Source of the DNA: Nymphaea colorata | Lineage: Eukaryota; Streptophyta; Magnoliopsida; Nymphaeales; Nymphaeaceae | DNA: 60,000 nucleotides | NCBI RefSeq assembly: GCF_008831285.2 | Contig: NC_045148.1 | Span: 7,943,001 to 8,003,000 of the forward strand | Reading direction: 5' to 3' | Shown: positions 48,802 to 60,000 of the stretch, in pieces | Layout: each line of letters begins with the position of its first letter | Numbering within the stretch: the first letter of the stretch is position 1 | The notes under the pieces: model-generated | Seen by the model: the letters and a program-made list of their open reading frames with translations, nothing else | The model's database searches: none | Told to the model about the DNA's origin: nothing | Program-made: the position numbers and the translations under genes

Positions 48802-51800
48802 CGTTACTAAAACCAACCCTTCGCGCGGTAATATGTCGATGACAAGGAGGTCCCCAAAAGGATTACCAACGTTACAGTGTTGCAGTTAGGATTTTCCCTG
48901 AGTTTGGTCACGTAATCGACGCCATTAACAACGAATCAGTAACCAGGCCTAGAAAGGAGAACCATGATCCATGTAAGAACCAAACCAAACAAAGACAACC
49001 GGTAAGTGCGACGGAGTGAGTCACCGATGCAACGGGAAGTCGTCAAGCCCTAATCAAACGCTAAGGGCCGAAGTCCGAAACGTAAAAGGAGAAGGTGGAA
49101 AGAAACACTAAGGTGGAGCTAAGAACGGGGCCTGGCAAGAGCTGGGGTCTTAGAAGGTTGCCGGAAAAAGTTTCCGGCTCGAAGAATCGGGTGAGGAGAT
49201 TTTTCAAGTCTCGGATATGGCGGCAAACCTCTTTTGGGGGCTCCTTTTGGAAGCAACCTGGAGTTCCCGGGAAAAAGCTTGCTCTAGAAGCCAAGATGAA
49301 CAAACGGGTCGAATATGGGTTAGATTTTTTTATCCGAATCCGAATGTAAATATCTTGATGCAGATGCTGGATCTAAATCCGCGTCTACATGATGATGCTG
49401 GATCTAAATCCGTTAAAAAGATTTATATTGTGGTTTAATATCATGCATATCAACACACATGCACATTTCTTTTTATAAATTAAGGGAACTAAGCCTTATT
49501 TTCACCATTGGCCATATCAAAAATATATTTCCAATTCCTAAATCCCTAACCATCAAACACTACCTAATGTTTTTTTACTATACACCTTGATTTCAAAAAT
49601 CTTCTTTCAAAATCTATTTCAAAAAATCCTATTCCAACCTTGGTTTTGGAACAAGTTTTCATGATTTTAAGTCGTAAAATGTAGCTTGTAGGTTGCATTC
49701 ATGCATGGGCATACTAATCAAAATGTTTTCAAAGTGCTTTAACCATGAAGGGCCAGTTAAGTTATTTTTCAAATGTATTTTCCAAAATCTAGTCCATGTA
49801 CACCATTCTTTTAAAGCTATTTTCTTCCTTTCCAAAGTCATGTCATGTTGACTGCTTTGTCTTCAATGCATCATAAGTTATAGGTTCTTTTGAAAACAGA
49901 AAAGCAATTGGTTTGATTATCCCAGATAAAGAAGTCAAGGATTAATGGTCAATGGGTTCTATCTCCCAAGTTTTATTGTCATGCACAGTTGAGTAACCTA
50001 GGGACATTCTCATAGAACATGATGTGTTCATCAAGTGGGCTGACATGTTGTGTGTTTGAATAGCTCCCACCTGTGGTTTGTTGAAATCCAAAGTCCTTGG
50101 TGGCACATTTGGACCTAAGCAGTGGTGAAGCCAGGGGGCAGCAGGAGCCTTGGCCCCAGTGAGCTTTGGTTATGGTGAAAATTTTGAAACTATATAACGG
50201 CTCCTGCTCAGAATAAAAAAAAAATCCTAGTTTTGCCCCTAGACCTAGGTACTAGTCTTCATTGTATGGGGATTAATTTGGCCAACATAATAATATAAAT
50301 ACATGAGTACTTTCTAGACTATCATTTGTGTTTGCCACCACATACGTGGTTCAATCTGGTTAAACTAAGTCTTTTGGTGGAGAGCAACAATATGGTCTCA
50401 GGAGTGATTAGCTATGTCTTTTTGGTCCAACCATAAAAAGAACTATTTGCATGCAAAGACAATGTCATAGTCTATAGTCACATTCTAATCTCCAGGTGAG
50501 AAAGGGAACCTCACCTTCCGGCAGAGCTGAAGCTTCTACCTAACTCTATGTTCCTTTATGATATAGAACCTACTTTGGTGTCTCATTGTAACACCCCTAC
50601 TATGCTTCAACTTGCATATCAGTGAACTCCTCCGCAGACTATAAGGTAGATATATACTAACGGACTACCAGCCCCTACCCCAAACCATTGTGTCAACCCC
50701 TTAGAGGTAAGTAACATTCTAATCTCAAACTAAAACTAAGGCTAGGCATCGGGTTGGGTACCCGACGGGTACCCTATACCTGGCGTGACTCGGGCTAGCC
50801 CGGGTGGGCTCGATTAAAGCCCGGTTTGGCTCTTATTTTTATTAATTTATTATTTTACTACAATTTATTTTGTATTAAAAATATATTTTTAATTTAATGG
50901 GGGGCAGGCCCAAGCCAGGCTTGAGGTCGGGTTTTAATTGTCGGGCCAAGCCCAGGTTTTGAGTATCGGGCCGGCCCGAGACATGCTCCTTATCAGCACA
51001 AGCTAAACTAAAACCATCTCATATGATTTTCTCATCCCTAATGGTGCCTCACGGTGAGAGATTGTTTGTGTCATGTTTCTATGGGCTGAGGTACTCTCTA
51101 GTGGATCTCTAGTGGATTTGGCAGGCTCTGATAAGTTGGAAATGTTTTAGAATATGTTTTAACATATCCTTCAAGAACAAATATTTATAAAATGGTTACT
51201 TGAAGGGATATTATGAAATAACCTTCCAACTTACTCTTTATGGAAGATGCTTTTGTGATCAATCCCAAGGTGCAAACACACTATCAACCTTTAAGAAAAG
51301 GTTTAAGAAATGGCTCTCACTAACACTGCTTCTAAAGAAGTGAAGTGACGCAAGTAGTAAGTGCGTGTCACACTTAAGTAATGACCTAGTTTGGCCTGTG
51401 TATCTTATTCTAAATTTGGTCAAACTGCTCATATGATATGGGTTTGCATTGAATATTTTCCCCTAAAGGTAGTCTATTATGTCTCAATAAATGAGAAATT
51501 TGACCTATCTTGATGACATATTCGTTGATGTCTCAATATCAAAGATTATGAAGATTTAAATGCATTTAGAAAAAAAATAGACTAAATAGAAGACTTGGAA
51601 ATCGAGCTATTAAAGAAATGAACAAGCTACATGCATACCAATATATGCATATATAATTTACGAGAATTTACGAAAATTTTTGAATATTTGAAATACGCAT
51701 GGGAAGAGAGAAAATGTGGCAAAATAAAAAAAAAAATCAAAGGAAAAATTAAGGTGGACGAAATGTTAGTCACAGAAGTGAAATTAATTAAATGACAAAT

Positions 51801-52100
51801 TTGGATTTTGGACCAAACGTGAACGCCAGGGAATTAATCCAAATCCAACTCAAAAGGAGAATTCAAAGGCCAGGAGATTGATCAAGGGCATATGATAAAC
51901 AAAATAAGAAATAGAGCAAAAAATGAGATGGAAGGGATTGCTAAGTAAATATCCCCGTTGCAGAATCATGCACCGTTTCGTTGCCTACTTTCGAAAGTAA
52001 AACTATTCTCCATTGATGCTTGGAACATTCATTACTTGGATTATACTCCTTTTATGTAAATACATCACTATATACATTTTTTTTTTAGATTTTAGCCATT
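48802..52100. other. Intergenic with small non-autonomous element remnants
   Basis: No gene seen. The MRE11 promoter should lie just above 48801. Repeated GATGCTGGATCTAAATCCG near 49361-49411 and TATCCGAATCCGAATG near 49330 are element-like. A GGCGGAGCC-type remnant (GCAGTGGTGAAGCCAGGGGG) starts at about 50120. GGGTACCCGACGGGTACCC and GGGCCGGCCCGAG at 50750-50990 mark a GC-rich short element. Confidence 0.5.
50740..51000. mobile_element. GGGCCCGG-type short element remnant
   Basis: GC-rich ends (GCATCGGGTTGGGTACCCGA on the left; TCGGGCCGGCCCGAGACATG on the right) flank an A/T-rich core (about 50835-50900). This is a common plant non-autonomous repeat pattern. No coding sequence. Confidence 0.4.
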
Positions 52101-52204
<104 letters not shown>

Positions 52205-52466
52205 ATGCCTAATGTATGTAGGAACTACATTTTCATTATTACAAAATTGATGATCAATTATAAATACATGGGAACCCAACAGATGGTAGGGTGGCTCTTA
52301 TATGCAAAAAGAAACTAGAAAAAAATGAAGAAAGAAAAAAACAACAAAAAAATTGAATGAATCCCAGGGCTTGAGCGCCATGTTCCCTAGTCAATGCACT
52401 CAAGCACCTGACTGCTTGAGGAAGGAGCAAGCTAACTCATAGTTAAGCTTTCTAAGTGTTGTTTCT

Positions 52467-54290
52467 TCAGTTGCAAGGATCAGGAACCTGTTTCCCGCTG
52501 TAGCTGGCCTTGACATTAGCACATGAAGATGTTATGGGCCCTCCAGGTCCATTGTAACTCAGATTTATCTCTTGAACCTTAATGTTTTGGCAAGGATACG
52601 CTTTGCTGCACTGCATAGTTACTCCTACAGGTGTCGTCGAAGTCCCTCTGATGTTGCTGAACGTGATACCACTGATCTTAACTCGCGATGGTGCCTGCAA
52701 CAAAAACAATATACAATTGTTAATTGTTTTGCTCGAATTACATAAAGTTGCACATCATCATAACTAAGCCATTAATATTCTAAATAAGAAACACGAACAC
52801 AGAATGAGAAGAAGGAATTGAAGATAACATAGAGAGCTAGCTGGCTCAATTACCTGTTGAGCGCAAGCAGATTTAAAGGGGCAGTAGTTTTGATCGATGA
52901 TGATTGGGTTGCCAACATCCTTGAGGATAATGTTGTCGAAGGTCATGTTGGTTGCAGAGATGGAGCTAGGAGATGCTTGCCATGACTTGATTCTCACCCC
53001 GTTCATGGTGCCGCTAATGGTGCATCCCTTTACTATCACCCCAGTAACATCCTTTTCATAGGAATACCTGCCCAAGCTGCCGACGCTGGAGTTTTGGCAG
53101 TCCACATATATGACACGACGACGTTAGTACATGGATCATGTGATCAAGGATTGGAGAGGAAAGAAAAACAAAGAATAGGAATGGGCGAAATCAGGAGGAG
53201 GTGTGGTAAATGGAAGTAAGTACCTGATTCCGTGTCCTGGTCCGCAGTTAACACCTTCAACGTAAACATCGGTGTTGCCATGGCCAATAGAAATGCAGTC
53301 ATCCCCAGTAGCGATGTCAGACTGCAATATCTTGACGCCAGTAGAAGTCTCAATATGGATTCCATCAGTGTTTGGACTGTCGCCTGGTGCTTTAATATGG
53401 ACGTTTTGGAACTTGATCCCTACGTTGTTCAGCAGAGCAATGTGGAACATCTTGGGGTTCAATGAGGTAATCCCCGAAACTACTGTGTCTTTTAAGAAGG
53501 CAAACTTGAGTGACTGCAGGCATATTTTTATGAAGGAAAAACTTTGTTAGTCCTTTTTGCGATGCGACTGTGCATTAAGCATGTATGTTGTATGTGAAAA
53601 ATTTAAAAAGAGAAAAGAAAGTTTGGTATAATGAAGAACGAACTTACAACAGGCAAGACTTTGCATTGCTTCTTGAAAGGGCACTGGTTCTGTGGCCAAG
53701 CCGTAGTCCCCTGCCCATCAAAGGTTCCGGTTCCTGTCAACCTGAGCTGATTGACCTTGTAGAAGAGAACCCACTCCTGTCCCGTGAAAAGGTTGAGGTT
53801 GGTCGATGCCAAAACGGTGCCCTGCACCTTCACCGTCAACGGACCAGTATTTTGGCATGGGCCCTTAAACAAGAGCGGCCCCACCACGTATTTGTTTCCG
53901 GGAATCATCAGAGTCGGACTGCCGGAATCCGCGCAGGCTGCAGCCCAGGCATCGTTAAATGCCTAGAGCGTCCATGCAAAAGAAGATCACCTCACCGGAA
54001 TTAGTAAAATATATAAAATAAAATGTATCCACATATATTATTGGCTACAAGTGAAGAGAAAGTTGGCTCTCCCTTAACAATTTGTCGGTCCTTGGAGAAA
54101 GAAAAAAATAATATTGGAGAGAGAACAGATGGTTAAAGTCGAAGAGAACCTTTGTGTCATCACTCTTGCCATCACCTTTGGCACTATAATCATCGACGCT
54201 GTAAGTCCCCGAGCTCGAACCTGCTAGGGAAATGGCTGAGAATGAAGAAAGAGCAAAGCTGGAAAGCCAGAAAACAAACCGAAGATCCAT
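52467..54290 (-). CDS. Polygalacturonase, GH28, exo-type clade
   Basis: An intact pectin-degrading enzyme that hydrolyses alpha-1,4-galacturonan in the cell wall. Five exons on minus: 54290-54150, 53962-53648, 53513-53224, 53085-52854 and 52694-52467, joining to 401 residues. The N-terminus (MDLRFVFWLSSFALSSFSAI, cut near residue 23) is a signal peptide. All four GH28 signatures are present: NTDG (200-203), GDD (222-224), GHG (245-247) and RIK (280-282); the Asp residues are catalytic and His246 and Arg280/Lys282 bind substrate in the family. The protein has no long pro-region, and its sequence style (YSVDDYSAKGDGKSDDTKA) fits the exo-polygalacturonase group, often pollen-expressed; endo versus exo action is inferred. 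A degenerate inverted copy lies at 5521-6469. Confidence 0.95.
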
Positions 54291-54387
54291 CGTGGAGAAG
54301 GAAGGAAGGATAGGAAGAAGAAGAAGAAGAAGATTGAAAAGAGGACAGTGTATTATTGCGGTGATTGAGGTAACCAGTGGGGTTGAG

Positions 54388-54395
54388 TATTTATA
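54388..54395 (-). promoter_or_regulatory. TATA box of the polygalacturonase gene
   Basis: TATAAATA on the minus strand, about 93 bp before the start codon, followed by a CT-rich leader (TTCTTCTTCTTCTTCC) ending next to the ATG. The pseudogene copy has CTATAGAAG at the matching place. Confidence 0.7.
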
Positions 54396-54397
54396 GG

Positions 54398-57300
54398 TTT
54401 GCTATGGGACTTTGTAAAACCAAGCGTTGAAGTTGAATTGAACCCCTCACCACAAGTTTTATGGGCAATAGAAGACCCGAAAATTTTGCTAAGCCTAGTA
54501 CGTTGATTCTTCATTTATGAGATCTCCCCTTTGCATCCTCCTTGTCGTTAACGTTTTTGCCATATTTGACCTTTTTTCTGCATGAGAGAGAGAGAGAGAA
54601 GAAGAAAAAAGAGAAAATTTACAAGATTGCTCAAGTGTTGATGTATTTATGAAGCACCATGCACCTAATTTAAACATTGCAGATATGCTCATAGAACAAT
54701 TCACATAGAATCGATTTATAAATGAAAAACAGTAAAATATTGGAACAGACTTACCCTAATAAAATAAGTTCCTAAATTTGATTTTTCACAATCTGGTTCT
54801 TTTGCCATTTTTTCTTCCCTTTAGTTGCGATTGTAAGGAGAACCATTTCCTAGCTCACGTATTAGTAATGTACGGTGCTCTCATATTAGAACTAATGAAA
54901 ATGTTCTTACTTATCATGAAAAATGCATAATGATTTTTGAATTTCTAGAATATAAATGCACATATATGATTATAGCTGGATTGGGAGCAGTCTTTGTGCA
55001 TCTATTTAGCTAAGGTATAGTTCATTGTCTAGAGATAGAGTTGCGTGCACAGCCCTATGCAAGCAAGAGATATACATCCAAAGAACACAGAGAAACGGTT
55101 GGGGTATTTAAAAATTTTGATAATAAAGTGCACCTTTTAGACTTTAATTTTTTTACAATCCCATTTTTATCCTTTTAAAAATCTTTGTTTTTCACTTTAT
55201 CATGGATATTTTGGTCATTACACACCCTGTGCATGAGGGCAGGTGAAAGCACAATCATCAGTGCGATTTTCATAGGCACAATTCATCTGTATTGCAAACA
55301 ATGGATGCAGGATACTTTAATACTTGATAGTTGTCCCGCTTTCTACTCATGCTCCAAAGCAGTCCTATACCCTAGGTTGAGAGAAAGGTGGAAGAACATG
55401 AGTATCTCCATAGTGCAAGTTGACCAAGGACAATATATAAGAGGACAACCATATGTGTGAGGAACATACAAAAAAAATCATGTTAGTTGTCATATTCATG
55501 TAGGTGTCCATTAATACAGCATTCAAGGCAATTCATGTAGGGATGCCAAAGGATTCGAACTGGACATATTCATTACCATACCCGGTTTTTCAAATCTTCG
55601 CATATATATTTGAATTATAATTAGTACTCAAATGCCAATGAAGAAAAGTCTATACCATATCTGAATCCGATGCTGCATTTACAATCTGATTTTGATCGGA
55701 ATCCAAATTTTAAATTCAAATTTTAAATTCAAATTCTAAATTTGACTTATAAACTCAATCTGAACCATATCGTATAAGAACCAACTTGCAAGATAGATGG
55801 ACATTGAATATAGTATATTTATTTAAAATTAAATCAAATGTTAATATTTATTTAATAAATCAAATGTTAATCTGAATCTGACTAGACATTTATTTAAACT
55901 CGAATCCAAATCCAATTGGGTGTCACTTCTTAAATCCAAATCTGGTACAATCTCTTAACTGTACGTTCAATTTTTTTCATATCCAATTCTTTTGAAGCAC
56001 TTCAATTGGATATTTTATTAACATTCCTATTTTTATGCATGCATTTAGATTGATTTAAATGCAGTTCATATCTACTTGAGTCACTCATTTGACGACATTT
56101 AAGCATTCCTATCATTCCATCTCTAACAAATGCGTGTATACATAAATCATAGGTGCCTTATGGAGGTGGATCTCATTGACCATGTATAAATTCAAATGAC
56201 ATATATATATATATAACCAGGAGCAAAGCAAAAGATTTTTTATGAGGGAGGCCGAATTAAAGTTTCTAAATTTTGACTAGGGCCAAAATATCAATTTTTA
56301 AAATTTTTATATAAATATATATTTTTTAAATTTACATCCAATTTTTTTTTTTTTTTTTTTTTTTTTAATGAGATGGGGTCGGGGCCCTACCTTGGCTTCC
56401 GCCCCATATATGACCTCCATTGGGAACAACACTTAGTGGTTCTAATGTGAGTAAAGCGCAAGATCTGACCTTTACCATCTTTTATCATTGCTTTTAGTAA
56501 ATAAGGTACTATTCTCTTATTTCAAATGTTCTTTTGCTTTCTTTGCTACCTGTTTGTGAAATCTTTTGCATATGCAGTTCAGCTTTATCTCCTCTCATTT
56601 TCATCTGCTAACTTTGTGTACACACTTTGTTGGTTAAGTCTATATTCAGGAAACAAGATGCTTCATATTTCTTATACAGGCACGAAGCTTCTCCAATACG
56701 GGCATATTTTATGAGGCCAGTATTAAGGATGAGGTCTAAACACGGAACATGAGTGCTGTCAATTTAGAAATGTATAAAGAAGGCCAATCTGGTGCTCACT
56801 AGGGATGACAACTACTTGGTGGACGTATTTGATTCTTGTCTTTGATTTAAACTCAATCAGAATTCAAACTAGGCAACTGAATTCTAGGAATGTTTCACAT
56901 GTAACCCTGAATTTGAATATGACGAGATATTCAGATCAAGAAACATGTAAATGTTAGATCCCATGATGGCTTGGTCTCGATTTGGTCAAGTTAATAGTAT
57001 TTGGTTGTGAATCTCATCTTAATTATTGCAAAAATCGATTCAGATGGACTTGTGAATGCGTCGAAATATCTTAGGGGTTGTCGTTTGGCTAATGAAACTA
57101 TTACATACCAATATATGAATATGCACAAAAATTCGTGCCAAAAGAAGAACTAGAGCTAGTTATGAATCTGCCTCAATTTTGGAAACATGCATACTTATGG
57201 ATTAATATATAACTGTTTTATTTAGAGGTCGTTTGACAACAAGAATATTATATAAGTATTTTATATATCTACCTTAAAAATTGGGGCAAAATGCAAGGAG

Positions 57301-57637
57301 CACTAAAACAAATGTTTTATGAATCCAAGCAACCTCTTATAGTTCAACGTGTTTAAAGTTTTACAAAGCTAAAAAGAGGGAGGACCAACTACAGCTTTCA
57401 TTGTGGGCCTTCTTGACCAGCTTTTATAATGACAAAGTCTGTTGCTTACTACACTAAAGTTATCGTAAAGATCAGGAAAAAAGGAGAGAGAGAGAGAGTC
57501 AATAAAATGAAAATATATAATAAAATTTAGAGACAAGAAGTCCCCTACATATAAGAACAAATTGCTAAAACAAAATAAAAAGAATGAAATATAAAAGTTA
57601 GCAGCACAATAAAACAAAATAAGACGGGTGGAGTCAC
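54398..57637. other. Intergenic, repeat remnants
   Basis: No gene could be supported. The part up to about 54600 is polygalacturonase promoter shared with the pseudogene. At 55545-55985 lies an A/T-rich repeat (TTTAAATTCAAATT repeated, AATCCGAATC words). At 56215-56405 a GGCGGAGCC-type remnant ends in a 26-base T run and TGGCTTCCGCCCC. At 56800-57060 there is a further AT-rich remnant (AGGGATGACAACT start). Confidence 0.5.
56215..56405. mobile_element. GGCGGAGCC-type small element remnant
   Basis: It begins near CCAGGAGCAAAGCAAAAG and ends CCTTGGCTTCCGCCCCAT, with an A/T-rich core and a long poly-T. The layout matches the elements at 23920 and 24985. Confidence 0.45.
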
Positions 57638-57814
57638 CTAGCAGTAGACAAAGGACCGTGTCGTAGCCAAATAGCAAAGTGGACATCCTCCTGCACAAGG
57701 CGTGCCACAGACTCCGATAATGAGAATGTGCTTCTGAAGACCCTGCTGTTGTGCTCCTCTCAAATGCGCCACCAAGAGGAAGAGAAATGTGATCAGAGTG
57801 CAAGGTTGTATCAT
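57638..57814 (-). CDS. Possible small secreted cysteine-rich peptide
   Basis: A 58-codon frame on the minus strand. Residues 1-21 look like a signal peptide (MIQPCTLITFLFLLVAHLRG), with a plausible cut after HLRGA. The mature part has five Cys in 23 residues: GVCGTPCAGGCPLCY and then SFVYC at the end (spacing C-x3-C-x3-C-x2-C-x10-C). The odd Cys number suggests a missing last exon: the TAG stop overlaps AG|GTGACT, a fair splice donor, but splicing there would not remove the stop. A TATATAAAA box lies at 57838-57846, only about 24 bp before the ATG, which would leave almost no leader. I do not recognise the family. The hydrophobic N-terminus plus Cys cluster is unlikely by chance, but expression is unproven. 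Confidence 0.35.
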   Translation of the reverse strand: MIQPCTLITFLFLLVAHLRGAQQQGLQKHILIIGVCGTPCAGGCPLCYLATTRSFVYC

Positions 57815-57837
57815 AATTAACTCAAATGAACGGTCCC

Positions 57838-57846
57838 TTTTATATA
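57838..57846 (-). promoter_or_regulatory. TATA-like box before the small peptide frame
   Basis: TATATAAAA read on the minus strand, followed by GGGACCG. Its first base is 32 bp above the first base of the ATG, which would put the transcription start close to the ATG. It may be incidental in AT-rich DNA. Confidence 0.3.
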
Positions 57847-58382
57847 CATCCTAAAATTGCAAAAGTTTGAGTTACACTAAACCTCAAAGTTTACTTTCCC
57901 ATCTTTGTGAACCAGTTAGGTGGTCCTCAAAAAAAGAAACTTTTCTCTTTACCGTTTATTCAAAATAAATAAATAAATGCACTATCGTGTAATTACACAA
58001 GTCACGTAGTTTTTCATGTCACTCGATTCATTCCAAATTTGATTGGACATTAGTGCCACAAATGGGTGCGTTAGAATATTTGAGGACCAGAACTGCCGAA
58101 CTGGGTCCTCATTAGTTCTACAAATCAAACAAAAAAATGCAGCAAAACCATTTAAATATTGCCCGAAGTGTTTTTATTAATCAGATAACATGATTCCTGA
58201 TACACAAGCACTTTGCAGTTGGGATTTCATAACAAACTGAAGAAGGGATTGGCTGCGGACTTCGACGCAAATTACGAGTGCTAGCTTGTCTTTCATTGAA
58301 AAAATATCGTATCATTTTTCAAGCAAGCTAGCAGTCAGGAGCTGGAAAACCAACCTTAACTCCTAACATCTCTGGATCGCAG

Positions 58383-58424
<42 letters not shown>

Positions 58425-60000
58425 GGCAGGTGAAAGTCATGTCATTAGTTTCGATTTCTATTGACGCTACTTCTTCAAACTGCAGACAGTGACATACATT
58501 ACTTTCGAATTGAATAGCATAACCATAAGTTCACACATGTCCTGAAACAACCTTGAACCTCAAGAGCAAGAATAAGGGAAAAGTCTTCAGCCTCTTAGAG
58601 AGTGTCTCTCCAATTTGAAGCTGTACACATACATTTATCTTACACAAGGAAAAACCACATTTCAACCAGTTTAAGCATTTCTAAATTTAGTTTTCAACCT
58701 TATGAGGCTTTCATTTTGCTAGTTGCATGAAAAAAAAAACAAATTTAAGTACATAATTGACCCATGTGAGACACAATATTTGGAGGAACCTTTATTGGCT
58801 CGGCATCTTAATTTTGAGATAGTTTTTGGGGTGAGTGAGAGGCTAATTCCACAGCGCGGCTGAATATTTTTAATTGTCTATTGCATACGTGGCAGTTAGG
58901 TCCTTCTTCCTTAAAAATTAGGTCCAACTGATTTTATGTATTTCAAATTCATGGGACTTGTTAGGCCAATTACGACAAATATGGAAAACCTTCGTGACAA
59001 CAATAATTGATGCTAGCGCGACCAAGTACACGTGTGTCCACCAATATCAAGCTACAGGTTATCATAGTTGCAAACTATAACTACAAACGATACAAATCGG
59101 TTATCTCCAAGAAAGTTGGTGCAACATGATCGAGTAGAGACTGGTAGACGGCTGGTTTTTGTTTTAAATTTTCAAAGCACCAACTCTCTATGTTGCAAAT
59201 AGGAGGCCACTTATGTTCAAGTTCAAACATGACAGAGATTGTATCTCAAAACACGAAAGCATGCCCAATACCTTAGAAACAAAAATCAATACAAATCAGT
59301 TATCTCCAAGAAAGTTGGTGAAACAGGATTGAGTAGAGACTGGTAGGTGATCGGTTTTGGTTTCAAATTTTCAAAGCACCAACTCTCTATGTTGCAAACA
59401 GGAGGTCATTGATGTTCAAGTTCAAATACGACAGAGATTGTATCTCAAAATACCAAAGCATGCCCAATACCTTAGAAACAAAAATCAATACAAATCGATT
59501 GGTATAAATCGATACACTCCTAATACTTGTTCACAACAAAAAAAGGCATTGTCTTGACATTTCTTTTATCATGATTCATGACGAATGCTTCGATTATGTT
59601 AATTAAAAAAGGACATTTTTCAGTAGAAGGAGTACTATTATGGGAAAGGAAAGCTGTGAGGCACTTGTTTTGCATTATGGCTAATAGCCGGAGCTAAATG
59701 ATAGTCTCCCCAAGTTTTAATAAATATTCCTTTGCAATGTACGTTGGGTGTAGCCAAATGGGCCACCGCCACACCCATCTTTCGGGGACTTGAGGTTCAA
59801 ATTTAGTGCCAAATCAGAACGTTAAATTCAAATCACTCTTTGAAATGGATCAACTTTATTTCATAAGTCTCCACTGTCATGTCTATGCACTAGAACAACA
59901 TATAAACACATATATTACCGTTTCATGTGTGTATAAAATAATATAATTACCAAAATTAAACCAGAGGAGTTAACACAATCATGAATAAGAATAAGGAGAA
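57847..60000. other. Intergenic, no gene seen
   Basis: AT-rich DNA with an (AT)n run at about 58385-58421 and a 199-bp tandem repeat (59091). No convincing coding frame. Confidence 0.5.
59091..59498. repeat. 199-bp tandem repeat, two copies plus a start
   Basis: TACAAATCGGTTATCTCCAA at 59091 and TACAAATCAGTTATCTCCAA at 59290, with a third start (TACAAATCGATTGG) at 59489. The copies agree over nearly their full length (GAAAGTTGGTG, CAAAGCACCAACTCTCTATG, CAGAGATTGTATCTCAAAA) with scattered substitutions. Confidence 0.93.

Noticed and set aside
49095-49438. Arg/Lys-rich plus-strand frames just above MRE11
   Set aside because: They lie in the probable MRE11 promoter and a short element remnant, begin without clear context and show no motifs.
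57369-57803. 144-codon minus-strand open frame overlapping the small peptide frame
   Set aside because: It has no ATG at its start (it begins at TTG), and its second half is AT-rich, low-complexity and hydrophobic. The alternative frame with signal peptide and Cys cluster is more protein-like.

Overview
This window is nuclear DNA of a flowering plant. The genes are split by GT-AG introns in AT-rich DNA, the two tRNA genes have plant-type sequences, and the proteins are plant families (FBS-type F-box, GH28 polygalacturonase, MRE11). The gaps hold a decayed Ty1/copia element, short non-autonomous elements and many microsatellites. The species cannot be fixed from the sequence alone. Coding density is low: five convincing protein genes, one clear pseudogene and two tRNA genes in 60 kb.

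Layout. 0.7-4.5 kb: broken copia retrotransposon with a likely 3' LTR. 5.1-6.7 kb: polygalacturonase pseudogene on +, with a premature stop and an internal deletion. 9.45-10.32 kb: four-exon F-box gene. 12.39-12.46 kb: tRNA-Asp. 13.5-21.2 kb: a tandem array of an unidentified unit in about three copies, each with a TATA plus AAACCCTA motif pair, interrupted by a CTCGA-rich repeat. 22.48-22.56 kb: tRNA-Phe. 22.6-29.6 kb: repeats only. 29.68-30.42 kb: intronless gene for an acidic, membrane-anchored protein of unknown function. 33.77-37.04 kb (+): seven-exon gene for a Ser/Lys-rich protein of unknown function. 37.34-48.80 kb (-): complete 22-exon MRE11, tail to tail with the previous gene, with a 441-bp terminal-inverted-repeat element in intron 3. 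52.47-54.29 kb (-): intact five-exon polygalacturonase, in opposite orientation to the pseudogene. 57.64-57.81 kb (-): a possible small secreted cysteine-rich peptide. 59.09-59.50 kb: a 199-bp tandem repeat.

The genes have unrelated housekeeping or tissue roles: DNA repair, protein degradation, cell-wall pectin breakdown and translation. They form no pathway. The best leads are the inverted polygalacturonase pair, whose divergence is patchy and whose deletion junction carries copied filler DNA; the 13.5-21.2 kb array with its repeated promoter-like core; and the small cysteine-rich ORF. Exon borders were set by reading splice signals and checking that phases join; they have not been checked against transcripts.
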